Shown here: positions 1 through 13,700 of the stretch, in pieces
Layout: every line of letters begins with the position of its first letter
How positions within the stretch are numbered: the first letter of the stretch is position 1
Assembly (NCBI RefSeq): GCF_003473485.1
Contig: NC_053046.1
Span: forward strand, 320,001 to 384,000
Length of the DNA: 64,000 bases
Source: Medicago truncatula
Lineage: Eukaryota; Streptophyta; Magnoliopsida; Fabales; Fabaceae
Direction: 5' to 3'
Translations under genes and position numbers: made by a program
Notes under the pieces: generated by a model
What the model was told of the DNA's origin: nothing
Databases searched by the model: none
Seen by the model: the letters and a program-made list of their open reading frames with translations, nothing else

Positions 1-212
1 TAGCATGCTGATGATGGTGATAAACTTTGATATAATAATAATGAACAGATTCATCATCATCATAATATGCACCTGAGTTATACATGTAAACATGGGGAAA
101 TGAAATACTTAGTTGGGCAACTCATCTCTGAAATTTCCAGAACAACCTTTAAGAGCTTATAAATATTTTATGAAGCCAAAAGAGCTTCCCCAGTTTTGCA
201 ATTTGGTCATCC

Positions 213-875
213 TCATTTTGAGGAACGATGGAACGGCGTCCTTATCAACGTCTTTATACAAATCACGTTGCCACTTCTCAGTTTGAGTTTTACTAGGAAG
301 ATATCCTTACCTTCCAACAAATTTATCTCTTCCCATGGAATTGTCATTGCCAGCATTGCCCCTATGCCTTTCTCTTGACGCAAAACCTGACTCTCCCAGT
401 TTTTATCCTTGTAGGGTGCTTTGTCATCTGCAAATTGCTTCTCAGGTCTGTCCAAATGGTATGGATTGCTGCTTCTTTCCTCCTTCCTTTCTGTCCTTTC
501 TGGACGATGGTTAAACTGGCCTTTTGCAGCTAGATTAACGTCTCCTGAATCCACCGGAGCCTTCTTCTCCTTGAATGCAGGTCTTTTCCTCGAGGTAGGA
601 GGTTGATCCTCTTTTCTTTCAGAAAAAACCACCTTGTCTGTGAGATGTATAATTGTCAAGTTTAGCTTGTGATTTCTCATCTCTTTTCTCTCTTCCTTCT
701 GTGAATGCAAGTATTTCCCTTCAGCTTTATGTTTGGGAAGTTCGTAATGATCATTTGATTTGTTGTCCACATCCTTGTGCAGATTCTCCTCAGCTTTTGA
801 GTTATAATGGTGCAATGCATGAGACTGACAGCGTCTGTGACCTCTATTTTCGGCATTAGAACTGGCTGTTTTCAC
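213..875 (-). CDS. Unrecognised charged protein, probably a partial gene model
   Basis: An open frame of about 220 codons on the minus strand, rich in Lys, Glu, Arg and His, with no membrane segment or signal peptide and no family I recognise. It has no ATG at its 5' end: the frame opens with GTG, and the first internal ATG is near position 680. The 5' part may therefore be an exon whose start is missing from this model. A good donor-like GTAAGG lies in the frame near 305-310, and an acceptor-like TTTCAG lies near 134, so the last ~30 codons may be intron read-through. It lies downstream of the polymerase kappa gene on the same strand. Low-complexity composition makes a chance or decayed ORF possible. 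Confidence 0.35.
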   Translation of the reverse strand: MKTASSNAENRGHRRCQSHALHHYNSKAEENLHKDVDNKSNDHYELPKHKAEGKYLHSQKEERKEMRNHKLNLTIIHLTDKVVFSERKEDQPPTSRKRPAFKEKKAPVDSGDVNLAAKGQFNHRPERTERKEERSSNPYHLDRPEKQFADDKAPYKDKNWESQVLRQEKGIGAMLAMTIPWEEINLLEGKDIFLVKLKLRSGNVICIKTLIRTPFHRSSK

Positions 876-1876
876 TGTCTCTTTTTGTTTTCCATCATTT
901 TTGTACCAATCAAGTATTGTTCATTATTAGATTAGATTGAATATAAAGCTATGAAGCACATACAACAGACATGACACGGACACCAACACATCAATACATG
1001 TTTCTTTTAGAAAATGACATAATTTAATATAATGACATGTGTCGGTGTCATATCAGACACTAACACATGTGAGACACGACATGGACAATGACAGACACGT
1101 CGACACCGATAAAATTTTGAGAAAATGACATAATGTAATCACATGTGTCAGATGCCGACACATGTCAGACACCGAGACATGCCTTCAATGAAAAGTGTTG
1201 GTGCTACGGCCCAACATCCCCACCACAAAAATCAATAAATTAATAAGGACATGGGCAGAATGGATGCAATACATAGTTTCGCTTAGAGGAATGAATATAA
1301 CAAACAAATAGAATAAGTTTAGGCTAGAAGCTTACAATTGATCTCTTAATGAGTGGTTATGTTAGGTAGGGAAGATTAACGGTAACACATCTTGCAGCTT
1401 CATTTTAGCCTTATTTACTTGTATTATTATTATTATTATTATACGATATATCCGATTGTCATATGAGATGGACATCTCTTAAACAAGATCTGGAGTTCGA
1501 AATTGTGAATAAAAGGATAGACACCCACACCCCTTTGAGTCTGTTTGAATAAAAAATATATATCATATCCTTTGTTCTAATAGTCTTGCTTTAATTCAGA
1601 ACCCTCAATGAGTTTCTCTATTTTATTCATCATATCAAAGTTCATAAAACAACCATAATCACAAATAGAAATTATACATATGTTTTATTGTGTACAACGA
1701 AGACAACGCGGTTTTAACCTTAAAACCTCATGCATGCTACCCAAATCTCTCACAACTAGAGCAATCCTAGCAGCTTACAGGTTACATATACATATCACAT
1801 GCAAAAATAACAGATTATTAGCTAATAATAACGGCCATATGTTGAGTTTATGCTACACCAACATCGTAAGCTTTGA
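876..1876. other. Intergenic region between the charged ORF and POLK
   Basis: No gene is supported here. Positions about 955-1180 hold several diverged copies of a GACACATGTC / ACACCGACAC motif in both orientations. This looks like a degenerate dispersed repeat; I could not define its ends. A short (TAT)n run lies near 1423-1442. Confidence 0.4.
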
Positions 1877-4800
1877 CTACTCTCTAACAAAAAAATGATC
1901 AATGGGCGTATGCTTGCCCTCCTTGTGAGACAACTTTTGCTTCTTGGATTTGCTTTGTCTATTGATTCGGTGCTTCTGACCCTGACTGGAAGAAACAAGA
2001 TTAATCACATAAAATACCTTAAACAGAAAATGTTAAGTCATACTCGGTCTAATTCACATCCCACTATTTTGTTGCAATTGTAAAAACCATGACAAATGGT
2101 AAGAGGTATATATTTTACCTTTGAATCGGAACAGATGCTTGGTGAATACTAGACTCTTCCTTTTGAAGCAATTCAGCAAAATGGAAATCAGAGTGCTCTA
2201 ATCTTTCCTCAACAAAACTTGGAGGAAGTTCTGCTCCACAGAGTGAACATTTATAGTCATCCAACCACAACATTATCATTTCCTGACAAGAATTAGGCCT
2301 ATCATCCTCCAGGAGATTAGACCCGTTATTCACATTTTTGCCCTCGAACTTCCCTTGGAAAGAAGTTGATCCTCCCAGAACCTTTGTACATCCACTGTGG
2401 TTAGAACTTGCATCAGCATTGTCAGAAGTTCGCACCTGCTAAATACAGCAGAGGACATAAAAATTAGTAATGCGGAAACATTGTCATGCTCCTCAATCAG
2501 CCAAAACAATCATTCGATTGCTGAAGTTGATGTATATCAATATATATCGCTACTTAGTAAAAAAAAGGGTGGAGAATGGTAGATATACCTTCTCTGCACC
2601 AGCAGTTTTCCGAAGAGTGGAGCTTTGGTAATTTACATCTAACGAATGATCGCCATCAAAAGGATCTCTGCTATCAAGCTGACCTGTGTGTCTACCGTCA
2701 AGGGAAAGATCAGTTTCTGTATCAGTGACAAAGTCGTGGTCTGTAACATCTGAAAAAGAACTATTTTTCCTATTGGCTTCTCCTGAAGTAATGAAATTGG
2801 TAATAGTCTTCTGTGTAGGATCAGGTGTAGCACCACACTTTTGTCCACTAAACTGTGATACTCTAAGGCCTAAGAGGAGAAGAAAAAAATATTTGTTATG
2901 CCCCTAACTTAGACAAGGAACACATGTGAACTTTCTCACGCACTACATCTATAAGCAGTAAGAACCCTCTTATATTGGCCTTGAGGACCATCTTAATAAT
3001 TGCCAACAATAAAACAAGTTAACAGAAACATATACCTATTAATCGTACTGAAACAGGAAGTTCAGCTTTCAGCAATTTTGATGCATGCTTCAAAATATCA
3101 TCACTTGAGTTGATGTAGTTTTGTAAAGTCACAGCTCTATTCCGAACCTATAGATTGTGTATTTCTTAGCACTTGCAAGAGAAATATGGCATGATAGTAA
3201 AATGCAGAGTGACCATAACACATATCCCCCAAGGGACTTGAACAAATCATAATAACTGTTTTTTTTTTAATGAAGCTTTATCCACAGAGGTTACCCAGGC
3301 CAATAATTTACCTTATCATAATCAGAAAATTATTAAGAAAAAAAGAGTCAAGACATCATAAGTACCTCAAAAGAAGCAGTTTTCAGTTTAAGAGTCAACG
3401 TTCTCCCATGCAGACCCTCTTTTTGCATGTCTGTGGATAGCATTTCAGCAAGCTCCGCTGCAAACATAAGCTTTACATTGTTCATTTGTTGGTGATAAAT
3501 TTAATATATCGAAATACTTGTCTAATTCGGAATCTCAGCATGTAATAGTCATCAGCTAAACTTAGTCAAAGTCATGCATGTGTAACAAACTGCAACCTAA
3601 ACTGACTAAATCTGAGACAATTGAGTTTCAATTTAAGAAGTTCGCCTTCAAACTGATGAACTACAATTATAATAACAACATTGAAAATTTGAAATCTACC
3701 GGAATTCCCTGAAAGATAAACAATAACTGACAAGACATATACCCAATTTTTTATGCAACAGCGCTTCATCCTCAGAGGCAGAAAACGTCCTCTCATTGCT
3801 GATACTTTTCCGAAATCTTACTTGGGGAGAATCCGTCTTTCCCAAACCTAAACCCACAGAGTAAAAAAAATCTGCAACAAATTGATAAAATGTCATGTTA
3901 AAAGAAGGATTTTACATGATTAATTTAGATTGAAACATTTGACTAGAATTCATAAATTATTGTTAGTAATCCTTTATATGAAGCTAAACTTACAAACATG
4001 CCAAATACTGGTTGTAGAAACCAGAAAGTGGAAGACAGAATTTTCAAAATAGACATTAGAAAGATAAAAAAAAAAGTTCAAAAAACTGTATGAACATTAG
4101 TCTAGCTGGCCATTTAAATGATGCTGAAAAAAACGGAAATACTTAAACAGATAGCTAACCTGCTGTTGACTGAGAAAAAAGAGCACTAAGATAGCTACCC
4201 TTATCCAGCATCTGCTCACATGTGCTTATTCCAAAAACTTCCTTCAAAATACGTTCAGTAACCTTACCGATGCCCCCAATCTGTCAACACTATCAATCAC
4301 TTTTAATTAGAAAGGCACCTCTTTCAAAGACATAAACATAAGAAAGTCATTGTCGCAACTAGGAAGAAAGCCAATAATTTTATAATAACTGGCAAGATGA
4401 AATTAGTATACAACTCAAACAGACCTTTCTGATAGGAAGGGAGGATATGAAAGTCATAACAGCCAAGCGGTCATTTGGTAAAACATACTGTCCATTTGGC
4501 TTGTTTATGTCTGAGCAAACCTATAGGAGAGCAAAATGTCAATAGCATAATTCATAGTATGAAATTTCCCCAGGTGACCAAACAATCACTACAGTATACA
4601 TCACTACTACTTTTGAGTTTCTACAGATTAAGAAGCGCTTGCAAGAAGTACAATTGATGCAAGAGACTCTTGTTCATCATATTCAAAGTAGAAACCACAG
4701 ACAATGCAAAACAAGGAACACAGATATAAAAACCTATATATTTTAACACAAAGCTAGCATTTTAGTGTTATGTAGTAAATTTAATGTATGAGTTCTCCAA

Positions 4801-6283
4801 ACTGGGCAACTGTTGTTGATTGAGATATACAGGTAAAAGTTTTGGCTAAAAAAATTATATAAAAAGGTAACTGGCACTATTAGGAGATGTTAAGAGAGAA
4901 TTGAGGAGATAAGCAAGTAGCATAACATCACGATAAAATGAAAAAAACTGGAAAACAGAAAAGCATAAAGGTTTTGCCTTCCTGATTAATGTGCAAGTGC
5001 AGTTTCCTCCCTCAATGTATTTCATTTAAAAAATAAAAAGAAAACACCAAGTGGCAAGCATAGAAGTAACGCATGTGGATTTAAGGTTTACAAGAATGAA
5101 AGTATGCTTTAAAACTAGCAAATGTAATCCATATGGGAAATATGTTTGGCAAATATCATACAGAACCTTAGCAAGTAAGCGATTCGGTGCCACTCCAGCA
5201 CTACATGTGAGACCAGTCTCTTCTAAAACACCGACTCTGATTTCTTGAGCAATCTACATATTCCGTTTTTAGAGGGAAAAAAAGAGGTTAATACATTTGA
5301 AGGTCTTCCATTGCAATTTTAATCTGACACCAACTTACTTCTTCACTTTTGACATTTCTTTCTCTGCAAACTTCAGTTATATCAAGGTATGCTTCATCCA
5401 GACTACCGGCGATGAAATTTGGATCATACCTCTGAAAAACTAACGAACATGTGCATTTTAAGCTACCATCGGTAATTAAAGGGAAAACCACAATATAAAA
5501 ATCAGTCACACAAAAAATAATACCTTTTCTGGTCAAATCACTGTAATGAGTATACTTCTTGAAGTCAACTGGAACAAAGATTAACTCTGGACATAGCTTC
5601 CGTGCAATAAAGCCAGGCATGGCAGAACGAACTCCAAATTTCCTGGCCTGTATAAAGACAAAAGGAGGATCGTAAATTGTCAAATTCAATGCTACAACAG
5701 AGTTGGAGCAGATTAATTACTCAATCATTAATCAAATCGATTCAAGCTTATAATATATGGAGAAAAGAAACCTCATAATTGGCAGTGGATATCATAGACA
5801 TGCTGCCAACAGCCATTGGCATACCCTTTAACATAGGGTTACTTAATGTCTCAACTGCTGCATAGAAAGCATCCATATCTACATGTAACCAAATCCTTGA
5901 AAGGTCGCGCGAAGCTTCAAGTTCAAGAATTCTTTTATCAGCAATCTGGTATTTGAAATAATAAATTAAATAAGGTTTTGAAAACCCTAAATTAAGATTA
6001 AGATGTAATTAAAATGAAATGAAGACGGATGGCATGTTACCTTTTGATAATGTGATAAATCAGAGTGTGTAAGGTTTGAAAAGTGAAGACGCATGTTTTG
6101 AACTTTGTATTTGATAAAAGACTCCTTCCTTTCCTCATTCTGAAAATATTTGGATCCTTTGCTCATTTCATAAACAATCCTTTGTACTTTTTCTTTGTCA
6201 ACACCTTCCATTCCTGCTTTCGCGCTAGTGTAAACGGTGTTGTAAGACTGCCATCGATTATCATCGCTTCCCTCCATCGACAT
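1877..6283 (-). CDS. POLK: DNA polymerase kappa (Y-family translesion polymerase)
   Basis: Thirteen exons rebuilt by eye: 6283-6041, 5945-5772, 5647-5524, 5439-5339, 5253-5167, 4520-4425, 4280-4160, 3871-3743, 3457-3366, 3147-3036, 2869-2589, 2435-2119, 1985-1877. All have GT/AG borders and compatible phases, giving 661 residues, close to the plant enzyme. The DinB/pol kappa family copies past minor-groove-damaged DNA in the nucleus. Visible motifs: HVDMDAFYAAVE (catalytic Asp about residue 104), SLDEAYLD (Asp195, Glu196), and a helix-hairpin-helix stretch IGGIGKVTE. The C-terminus has a CxxC...HxxxH finger (Cys583, Cys586, His601, His605), likely UBZ-type. The last residues, HTPIDHFF, resemble the PCNA-binding tail of the family. 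The start is at MSMEGS; an in-frame ATG four codons earlier (6295) is possible. Confidence 0.93.
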
Positions 6284-7758
6284 CTTCTCTTTCACTTGTT
6301 GCCGCGTCGTGCCCGGGCCTTTCCTCTCTCCTCGTTATTATTGATTTTGCGTCATCTATTTTTTTGGTCATGGTGAGTTTAATTGACTATCTATAATATA
6401 AGCAAGATCGGGTTCAAACTCCTGCTATCACAAAAAAAAGTAAATTGGTATCTCCAAAATTATAAGTTTCGTCAATTACTTTCGATATTAACAAAATTTT
6501 AATTATCTTTAAAATTGCACAATGTCAATCAATTTACCTCATTTTGTTAAATTTTTATGTTAGTTAACACGACGTGACATTTGACTGTCTACTGACCATG
6601 TCACGTGTGGTAATTTTTTTTCCTTCAAAAGTTAAAATCTCGATTTTCTTTACGAAAACCAGATTCTTTATTAAAACACGTGTATATTATTTTTACACAC
6701 TAAAAAAATTATTAAAATTAAGTAAAGACTAAACTTAGAAGTTCCAAATTTTTTAGTAACAAAAATACCCAAAAATAAATTTGTCATTACAACCGTACAC
6801 ACTAAATGTGCAGTTTTAGAGTCTTAATTGTGAAATGTATTTCGAAGCATTTGATTTTAAAGTGCCATCAGTGAGTAAGGGTCCGTTTGTTTTGAATTTT
6901 TTAAAAAAAATCTATTTTTTAATCTAATAAAATCACTTTTTAATTTTTTTAGTGTTTGTTTTAGATTTTTAAAAAATCCATTTTGTTAAAAAAAATTACT
7001 TTTAGCCTCAAAATGAAAAGCTATTTCAAGTGTAAGAACTTTAAATCTTAAAAAATGATTTTTATGATAGTAAACAAGTGGAAATAATTTTGAATTTTTT
7101 TTCAAAATCTCTAAAATAAAAATCTCTAGATTCTTTTAACTCAAAATCTACTTTTTTTAAAGCTGAAACGAGCGCACCCTAATATCTTTTTCTTCGCAAC
7201 TATGCAGTAAGTATTTTTTTTTGGGACAAGGTTGTAAGTATTTATTAATTTTTTTTTTTTTGGGAAGGTAAGTATTTATTAATGGGTTTGTCAAACATGT
7301 ACAATATTACATATATTAAAAGCAACTAAAAATAGTAATTTTTGATTGAAAATCCATAAATATTTATTAAAAAGTTATGTATTTAATGCAAAATGTACAA
7401 GTTCCAATGCAAAGTTACTACTCCAAATTTACTCATGATAGAAAAATCTTAAAATACGTGTATATTCCAAAACAAAACCAAAAATAATACTAATACAACA
7501 GAGTATGGCCTATTCCTTTCAAAAAAGTGTATGGTTTCTTTTGTTTGAGTGATGTCCTCCAAGAACGTGAAATTTAATGCGATGAAGGAGGGTTGTAAAT
7601 TTACAAATATCACACGCATATAAGAATATGATCGTATGGCACAATTTCAATTTCTCCCCTTGACTTGACAAATTCAGTAAATCTATCTCATTCTCTCCCT
7701 TTGAATTTACATCCCCACCCTGCCTGATTAATGCGGTGCAGCGAGCCTTAATTTTACT
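6284..7758. other. Intergenic region between POLK and the coiled-coil gene
   Basis: AT-rich DNA separating two minus-strand genes. It must hold the POLK promoter (near 6300-6500) and the 3' end of the coiled-coil gene. One MITE (6879-7179) is defined. The sequence GGGTTCAAACTCC near 6410 resembles a pol III B-box, as in plant SINEs, but I could not find a matching A-box. No other coding signal is seen. Confidence 0.5.
6879..7179. mobile_element. PIF/Harbinger (Tourist)-like MITE
   Basis: A 301-bp AT-rich element with imperfect terminal inverted repeats: GGGTCCGTTTG at the left and GGGTGCGCTCG on the complement of the right end. It is flanked by a TAA trinucleotide on each side (6876-6878 and 7180-7182), the target duplication expected for the PIF/Harbinger superfamily. 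It has no coding capacity. Confidence 0.7.
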
Positions 7759-10700
7759 TCATCGAACTTCTGTACCAGGAACCGTAGTGGTTTCCATGTC
7801 TCTCAACATCTGAGCAGCAAAAATCAAAAGCTCCACCATTTCAAGCCCGGCAGCAGAAACAGTGTCTATCTTCTCATCACTGCATTGCTGATGGACTGTT
7901 TCTACGCCCTTACTATCTCCAGTGTAACCGACTTCTGTCTCAACTGACCAACTAATAGGTAAGGAGCTGCCAAGAGCAGTCCTTAAAAGTTTTGCTTCAT
8001 TGATAGCACCATTAAGGACTTCTGAAACACCAGAAACTGTACCTTCCGAAGTCACAGACTCCTTGACCTAAAATTTATAAGGGAACCGTTTAAAAAAATT
8101 AAGCTTTCAAGTTTCAAAATTTATAACATGATAAGATTCCGTGGTATTTCCACGTGTTGAGTTTTGACTCAAAATTTGATGTTTGCATTTCAAATAGTTT
8201 AGAAATTAGAGTTTGCTTCGACAAAAATCGTGGCACAAGAGGGAATAAATCGTAGCACGATTTAGGTTATCTGTGTACTAACGTGAAATCGTGGCACGAT
8301 TTGACAGGATCTGAAACATTATTTAAGCACTCCTTGACCCATTTGTTGAGTAAGCTTGGTAATGGTGAATCTCATGGAAACTAAAGGAGAGAACTTTTAT
8401 TGTACTTAGATACTAAAGGTTGAGGGTCTTTGGGTGAGGTTCAAAGCTTCAAGATGTGAATCTTGGAGAACCAAAAGGGGGGCTCTTGGGAGAGGGTTGG
8501 TGCCTTTTGGGGAGAGATTCATAAGGTTGGGAAACACATCAAAAGAGAGTCTTTGTGAGCAACTTGGTGAATCTTGGGAGACCAAAAGAGAAAATCCTAG
8601 GAAATCAAAGGCTAAGGGTTGGTTCTCTTTTGGGGGTTAGATTTTAAAGTTGGAAAACAATTGGGAAAAACTCGGGTGAGTGAAATCATTGGGTCTCTTG
8701 TTTAGGGGAAAAGATTGAGAAAAAGGTAGAAATTAGGTTTGTTCTTGGAGAGCTTGTTGAAGCTAATTTCTTGTAATCCTTTTGTATCTCTTTGTAAAGA
8801 ACTCATTGATAATGGATCGGAGGGATCAATCTCTCCCCTAGAGTAGGTCATTGTTGGACCGAACTTGGTAAACAATTCTTTGTGTTGTTCTCTTTTCCCT
8901 ACTCTCTTTATTTTGTTTATTCTTTGGTTCAATTGTGGTTTTGCTTTACACTTGGTTGCTAGATAAGATCTAGATCTGTCGTTGTTGTTGCTTGTGGTTA
9001 TTTTGGTTATTGGTTGTCACTGATACTTGTCCCACGAATCTAAATTTCATTGATGTGAGATTTGGAGTTTCCAATTCACAACACCATGCTAGAAGCTGAT
9101 TAGAATAACTTTTTGTTTATTGCTCTAATAAATGCAATCCCAACATTAGGAGGCCTCCTGTCCTCTCCCTCAAATTCTTTCAAATACAAAAATTTCATAG
9201 TTTTGGAACAAAATAGTATGATACCTTCCAAAGAGAGAGGCGAAGCCTATGAACTGACGAAGTTAAATGCTCCATGCAATCCATGCTTTCTTTCAGAGTT
9301 GCATTTTCAATCTTCATTCTGCTAAATGATATGCAAACTATTTAAGTAAACAGAAGGATGAAAAGAAACATTTTTTGTCAGAGGTCTCTTCAAAAAGGTC
9401 AAATAGATCTGACATAACTTAAACTATCTCGCCAAAGTCATACAAAGATATAATAAAATCAGAGAAGACAGATTCCGAAAATTAACACATACCTTGCAAA
9501 ATCCACACTGCTGGATCTCTGGTTGAAGAACTTCCCTTCATTATTTGGACTACTGTCAACTTCTTTTCCACTAGCATCCAATGGACCAATCCATCGTCTC
9601 AAATATGATTTCTTCAGCAAGTTTTTTAGGGTTCCATCTCTTTCACGAATAACAAGTTTTCTTTCTCCACTATCAACTCCTTGATTAGTCTCCGGATCTA
9701 ATTTTCTGCACATGAATTAAAATGAAATATTTTAATATTCAAAATGGCTTTTGAAAGCAATGAAGGTTAACTTGAGCCGGCAAAAGAAAAAAACGCAAAC
9801 AAGCAGAAAAATGAAATGAGACTAACTACTCACCAAAGTCAAGTATACCAAACTAAGATTACAGGAAGAGAAAAAGTAAATTCACACTTACTGCATAATT
9901 TAAAAAGCAACACAAGAAATTATACTTTCAGATTGGATTTTATCAAACTTTTTGGAGATTATAAAAGAAATACGGACAGAGTGCCTGAAGGGAAAACTGT
10001 CAAATCTTTGAGGTATGAAGGATTGATATGATAATATTATCACAAGCTATGTCACTATTTGTAAGTAGATTTATCTTTTATAATTACACAAGAACATTAG
10101 TATAAAATATGAACTTTTTTCTATTGATATATTTCATTGATAAGAATAGATTTAGATGCTTAGGAACAATTAGCTACAAATCACAGAACCTAATAAAAAT
10201 ACCCAGAGATACAAAAATATTGACTTTGTAACCATCTTGAGAAAAGTAATCATACTCCAGAAGTAATTGATGTTCCTGCTTCAATTGTGCCAATTCCATC
10301 AGAGCTTTCACCTTTTCATTAGTAACCTGAAGTAAAACACAACAACTCTAAAATTAAAATATTATTTCCGAGCATTGGATAATATCAAAATCTTCGCACA
10401 TGTGGTTTTAAAATTTGGTTCCCCTAATCCGAAAATCACAGGCACATACATATTGCGTTGGACATTTTGAAGAGGTCTCTTAGTATAGCTTCATTTTCTG
10501 AAGGATACGAATAGAAAAAATCGCAAAACGAAAGTAAAAGAACGTAATAACCAAAAACCTAGATACTACAAATTTACAGCTAATTTTCTTCTCTGTCCAA
10601 TATAGTCTATATAGTATCTTATAAATAATACAAACATAAGCAATTTTCTAAAGTCTAACCATCCCCAAGCTACTAGCATCTAAATGTTCCAATTGTTTGA

Positions 10701-13700
10701 AGCAAAGATATGACAGACACCTGTAACAAGTTCCTTTGAAGTTCTTCAGTCTTTATTTGAAGGGCTGAATTCACATTTCTCTCCAATAGATGTCTTTCTT
10801 CTTGCTGTGATAACAGCAATAATGCATCAACCTGAAGCAATAAGCAAGATAGGCGTCAGGAATCTAGATTGCCATAAATCAGATGCAAATATATTATGAT
10901 CACTGAAAAACCTAAGAGGAAAAGCAACTAAATACATGGGCACATTAAAATAATGTGACTGATGGTGTAAATACCTTTTCATGCAATGCCATTGCTAAAG
11001 CATCAGATGAATCACATTGTCCATCAGCTTTTACTGCCAATGAGTCAAGACCAGTACTCTGTAAGGAGTAACGGAAAAACTTAATGAATTTCAAAAATTG
11101 CATTTGGTCAACAGATATCACTGAAATAAGGCCGACTCTAATCTAGACCAACTTAGGACATTTAATTGCAGCTTAAAGTTATCATATCACTTCCTATTAA
11201 GAAGAGCAATGTCATTGTCATGCCAACAGGATTAACTTATCTAAAATCAAAAAAGAAAAGTCCTCTTAAACTTCTCAAATGTATTGATCAATAGTGTGAA
11301 TACTACAGAGAATTTTTCTGTATCAGATTCAGGGAAAACCCATTGTATTCTTCATCATCAGATTGGGCTGGCCCCAGGTCAAAGTAGCATGCTCAATTTC
11401 AGTCTAAAAACGATTAGGATGGCCCAAGAAAAATTCATTTTTGTTGATGTTCTTTTTTTTCCTATACTTCTCTTTTTTTCAGTTTCTATGTATTTATGCA
11501 TAACTACATAATATTTTCAATTCTCAATTGTGTAAATATTCAAGATAAGGAAGTTTATGTAATTTTGAATAATATTATAACAAATCATTTCTTCTACTAC
11601 ACTATGCACTAGTAATTATAGCTCCATAAGTCATCAATCGCTATAAGTGCCCTATTTGCTATTAACACCATGAGATTTTCTTTGAGAAAGGAATGCAGTA
11701 TTAGTGAGCAGTTTCAAACCTTGGACTGTGAAAGAGTTTTATCTTGAGGGCTTATGTGTGCATCCCTACATTCATTCTCTTCTCTTTCTTTGTCTCTTTG
11801 ATGGACCAAATTTGGCTCAATATTCTCATTGAACCTCCTGATTCTTTCATCAATCACATTGATTGTGGATTTAATAGTGGATTCCCCATCACGAAGTAAA
11901 TTCATAATATGATCCCTATACTTAAAATGATGATGTTTTAAGTCTGCTATGCCATTCTCAATCACTTTGTTCATATAAATCTGCAAATAAGTCACCAGGA
12001 TTCAGAGTTTGCAAATGGATTAAAATGACTTTTTTCTTTTATACATTATATGAACACTCACTTGGTTTTGTTCCATTAAATTGATTCTCTTCTTCAGATG
12101 ATTTTCAATTTCCAAACCCTAAAGCATTCAAAATGGAAAGAAGAATGATTAAACTATTGAAAATTAAGGTTAACAAGGCATCAATGAGATGAATCAACAA
12201 CAGAGGTAAACTACAAGTCTAAAACATACCACCCTAAGTTTACTTTGAAGACAATCCACAGAATTGTTTACTTTGTCCAGCTGCTCTTCTAATGCACTCT
12301 GTCTGATAAATTGTTATTTAAAATATGTACAGACAACAGAACAGAGAATATCAACACAATAATTTCCTAAGTACATACAACAGTGATCTGCATTGCAACA
12401 GTTGAGAGCATAGCATTTTACTGGGCACCAAACTGAGTAACCAGAATAAGGAACACCTTGTGTAATTATCACTGAAACATAATACCAGGATTCTGAAATC
12501 TTACAATGTATTTAGAGGTGGAAGCATCATTGAAACTCCATAACTCCTCAGAGTCATCCAAAAGGCATGTACTTTTAACATCCCAACTGGTATCGTCACA
12601 TTCTTTCTGGGAATATTGCCTGATCTGAAAGAACTTATTAATTACCTGTAAATTCATAATAATAATAATAATAATAAGTATAAAGAAAAAGGACAAAATT
12701 AAATCAGAGCCCCTTACACACTACCAAAAAATGAGAACAAAAATCATAAACACGCCTAAATGCAAATACTTTTAGCATGTAAAGTGTATCTAGCGAGCAT
12801 TTGCAAATTGTAGATTATCTTGATTTTGCAAACTTTATTTTGGCTAATAGTGAGTTTGAAGTGAAGTAATTAATATTTGGAAACTTTCAGTGCAAAATTA
12901 AGTGTTTTGGTAATGAAAATATACGGAATTTTCAGCTGTATGCAAAAACTGAACGACAAGTAACCCAGGAGCGTCATCTTAGCATGTACTCCCCTGACAA
13001 ACCAAGAGTACACTGTTGAGATCCTACACCATTTAGAGATATGGCCAAATTAGTCCTTATAAGGTGATTTGGGTAATCCTTACCCCTTAAGCTAGGTTTT
13101 AGGGATGAGTTCCAAAACCTCAGATGCTATCAAATGCCATTAAGTGTTGTTATATGGCGGCCATGGCAGATTGCCATGTACAATTTGTAAAGGTATACCC
13201 GCCATAGCCAGCAATGGCATGTTTATATGGTGGATTTTTGACCTTCTGCCATTGACAACACTGATGCCATCAAAGATCTGTAATTGACCATTGGGTCATT
13301 TGTTTTTATCCGCACCACATATGTCCCGTCTTGGACAGAATGTGTTCAGATCCCAAATTCACATTTTGACTAGAGATATATGGCAAAGTTTCATCTTATA
13401 AGACTTGGGCAATCACCATCCCTTGAACTAGTTTTCAAGGTTGAGTTAGATCTAAAAACCCAAACTCTAGGTGTGGAGTATGCCTTTGACTCAAACTCAG
13501 ACACACTTCAAATATAAAACTGTTCATCAACTAATTATCAAAGGCCTCTAAATGTTTGTACCGAAAGTCTTATATAAACACAATGACGCCAAACCGACAA
13601 TGTGGTTATTTACACAGCCTTACCTTGCTTTGCAAGAGGCTGATTTCACATCTTGAACAACTGACCTCCAATGACATGGCATGAACTCCAACCATTATGT

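Noticed and set aside
1450-1540. B-box-like GGAGTTCGAA as a SINE
   Set aside because: No convincing A-box, tail or target duplication.
5051-5248. 65-codon plus-strand ORF
   Set aside because: Antisense shadow of POLK exon 5 and its flanking introns.
8434-8640. 68-codon ORF with duplicated ESW.TKR units
   Set aside because: It lies inside the solo LTR; the duplication is DNA repeat structure and no protein family matches.
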